Of a stretch of 30,753 nucleotides of DNA, positions 29,111-30,753 are shown one piece after another. A model generated the notes under the pieces. It saw only the letters and a program-made list of their open reading frames with translations. It had not been told where the DNA came from and searched no databases. How positions within the stretch are numbered: the first letter of the stretch is position 1; the number at the start of each line of letters is the position of its first letter. Both the position numbers and the translations under genes were made by a program. The DNA comes from Ophiothrix spiculata (Eukaryota; Echinodermata; Ophiuroidea; Amphilepidida; Ophiotrichidae), in NCBI GenBank assembly GCA_000969725.1, contig JXSR01S073576.1; one strand, written 5' to 3'.

Positions 29111-29694
29111 CACCTTGTATGCTCAATCGACACTTGTTTATTGTGCCATTTTGAAACTGATGTACAGTAATGACACATATTGTCATCAGGGTGGACTGCA
29201 TTGGTACTCTTTTCTTGTCGGTTTGACATGTACGTTTCTCTTGTTCTTAATTGTTTTGAAATATCATCATTATGCTGCTTTGATACTCGTGTAGTTTTGC
29301 AGCTTTGTCGCAGCGTGACGTATATTTTTTGCAAAAACTTGCCGCTTCCGGTTGTCGTAGGGGGGCGAAGCGGCAAAGCTACATGTCGCTGAGGTAATCG
29401 ATATCGGCAAAATTCTGTCGCACAACAAGAATTTTTGAGATGAAATGAATTCAACTTTCAGAGCGACATGGAGCGGCAAATCAGAAAAGTGACAAATCTG
29501 CAAAGCTACAAAAGTGTGAAAGAAAGCAAGTGACAGAGCTGCAAAGCTACAAAGCTGCAAAGCGACAATAAGTATGAAAGCAGCATTAGTTGTTGAAATG
29601 TTTAGATGAGAGCATTTTACATAACTATACACTACTTACCCCAGGTCATTGGTAGTCAGTCGTGTGTGACTTGTCATATCGAAAGGTGCCTTAG
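29111..29694. repeat. Degenerate GCAAAGCTACAAAGCTG repeats
   Basis: At 29280-29580 the words GCAAAGCTACA, AGCTGCAAAGC and GCGACA recur in both orientations, with TTGCCGCTTCCGG / GAAGCGGCAAAGC near 29339-29378. It looks like an old inverted or satellite-like repeat. The overlapping open frames on both strands (29040-29632) have no coding motif. Confidence 0.45.
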
Positions 29695-30470
29695 CCCAGA
29701 TAGCAAAGCATGGTTAGGCCAACATTGGCAATGGTCGGCACAATCGTGGTCGCAGAGCCGATGTTGGGTCAACATTGAATAAACATCATGTAATGTGGTT
29801 GGCAGATGGGTGGTAAACCGACATTAGACCGACGTTCATGACGTAATAGAATGTGGGTGGAGCTAATAGACCGATCTTATTTGGCCAGATAAATTTCTAG
29901 TTTGGGTTAATTTCATCCAAATTAAGCTATTTTTCGCTAGTTTCTACCTCAATTTATATTTTCTACAAATACATGAACTTGAGTTCAAGGTTTTGAAGTG
30001 AAATATGCAAACAAAATGAACCAAGACACCACAGAAATTATGTATATTTCAGTAGTGACCTCATGTAGTATTTGAACATATGGTATACTTGTGTTCTTGC
30101 AATGCCTGTGCTAATTTAAACAAGGCAGCAAAGCAAGACATACTTGGCGTGTCCTCCCATCATTGTGGAGGGTACCACTTCTTTACTGAGTGGGACAAAA
30201 TCCACTTGGTAAAAATCACAGGCCCGATATCATTTGCCAATGTTGGCCCAACATAATCGGCTAACATTGGCCCAACTAAACTTTGCTATCTGTATGATTT
30301 TGTAACACATTGGCTTTTCATTGGCCCAACTTTCAGCCAACCGTCAGAATGCCAATATAGGAATGACGATAGACAAAAGGACATGGGCCCTACATCATTT
30401 TGTGTTCATTGGCCCAACGTAACTGTCGACATTGGCCCAAAGTTGGTCCAACTAAGCTTTGCTATCTGGG
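29695..30470. mobile_element. DNA-transposon-like element with CCCAGATAGCAAAGC ends
   Basis: The left end CCCAGATAGCAAAGCATGG and right end AAGCTTTGCTATCTGGG are inverted, followed by GGCCAAC/TTGG-rich arms. The right half repeats the words ATTGGCCCAAC and CAACATTGGC many times, and an internal near-copy of the right end (AACTTTGCTATCTG, to 30287) suggests a duplicated terminus. No transposase is visible and the target duplication is not clear. Confidence 0.6.
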
Positions 30471-30753
30471 AGGATCCAAAGCTCAAAACTGATATTTTGG
30501 TTTCATCTGAAAGCTTATATATTAAGCTTTAAAATGACGCATTGCTTTTGGTTATTAGATGTTTGGTTGCAAAGTTTGTAAAAGGCATCGAGCTGATTTA
30601 GAAAACTATATAGTTCTGAGAAAATCAAGTTTAAAGTTTTTGTACTGATTTTGATCTAAACATAAACAATGTAAAACCTGGATGGAGATGATTTTATTTT
30701 GTTCTTTAATGCATTTTCTTATGTTTTGGATATTTAAATCAGATTAACATGAT
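30471..30753. other. No gene seen
   Basis: AT-rich flank after the last transposon-like element. Confidence 0.6.

Noticed and set aside
29040..29632. Overlapping open frames on both strands (84, 118, 70 and 120 codons)
   Set aside because: They share the same degenerate repeat in different frames and have no motif; a by-product of the repeated GCAAAGCTACA composition.
1..30753. CRISPR array, operon or phage-like system
   Set aside because: No regularly spaced identical repeats, no prokaryotic gene layout; splice sites and animal transposons show a eukaryotic genome.

Overview
The window looks like nuclear DNA from an invertebrate animal. It is AT-rich and intron-rich and crowded with short inverted-repeat transposons and tRNA-derived SINEs, with a 454-base run of N between scaffold pieces. 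No prokaryotic genes, operons or CRISPR arrays are visible. The gene's closeness to vertebrate L3MBTL3 and the repeat style suggest a marine deuterostome such as an echinoderm or hemichordate. That placement is an inference; nothing in the sequence fixes the species.

The one real host gene lies on the + strand from about 14853 to at least 25515. It is the 5' part of an l(3)mbt/L3MBTL-type gene, a chromatin reader with malignant brain tumor (MBT) repeats. Seven exons can be joined with matching phases: 14853-15181 (ATG at 14899), 16525-17006, 20005-20098, 21257-21387, 22538-22694, 23886-23965 and 25281-25515. They give about 487 residues: a long acidic disordered N-terminus, a short conserved segment across the exon 2/3 junction that resembles the RBPJ-binding N-terminus of human L3MBTL3, a basic and glutamine-rich linker, and the first MBT repeat. 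The later MBT repeats are not visible downstream and must lie beyond the window, unless the read-through stop at 25554-25556 ends a short isoform.

From 1 to 14073 there is no recognisable host gene. The stretch holds a 1930-bp mariner-like element (11446-13375) with 136-bp inverted repeats and a dead transposase, several Harbinger-type MITEs with TAA or TTA duplications, a hAT-like MITE with an 8-bp duplication, fold-back elements and SINE pieces. The introns of the gene carry many more: two elements flanked by TTAA, a Tc1-like MITE, a Harbinger-like MITE, large near-perfect palindromes and two related SINE copies. From 25557 to the end the sequence is again repeats, including a 776-bp element with CCCAGATAGCAAAGC ends.

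The most notable structures are two decayed partial copies of the gene's own exons inside its introns. One matches the 3' part of exon 2, lies in intron 2 and is split by a TTAA-flanked transposon. The other matches the 5' end of the MBT exon and lies in intron 4. Also notable are a palindrome nested in the end of a MITE, a MITE whose reconstructed empty site recurs elsewhere in the window, and a 21-bp hairpin beside a 31-bp direct repeat that looks like a replication template switch.
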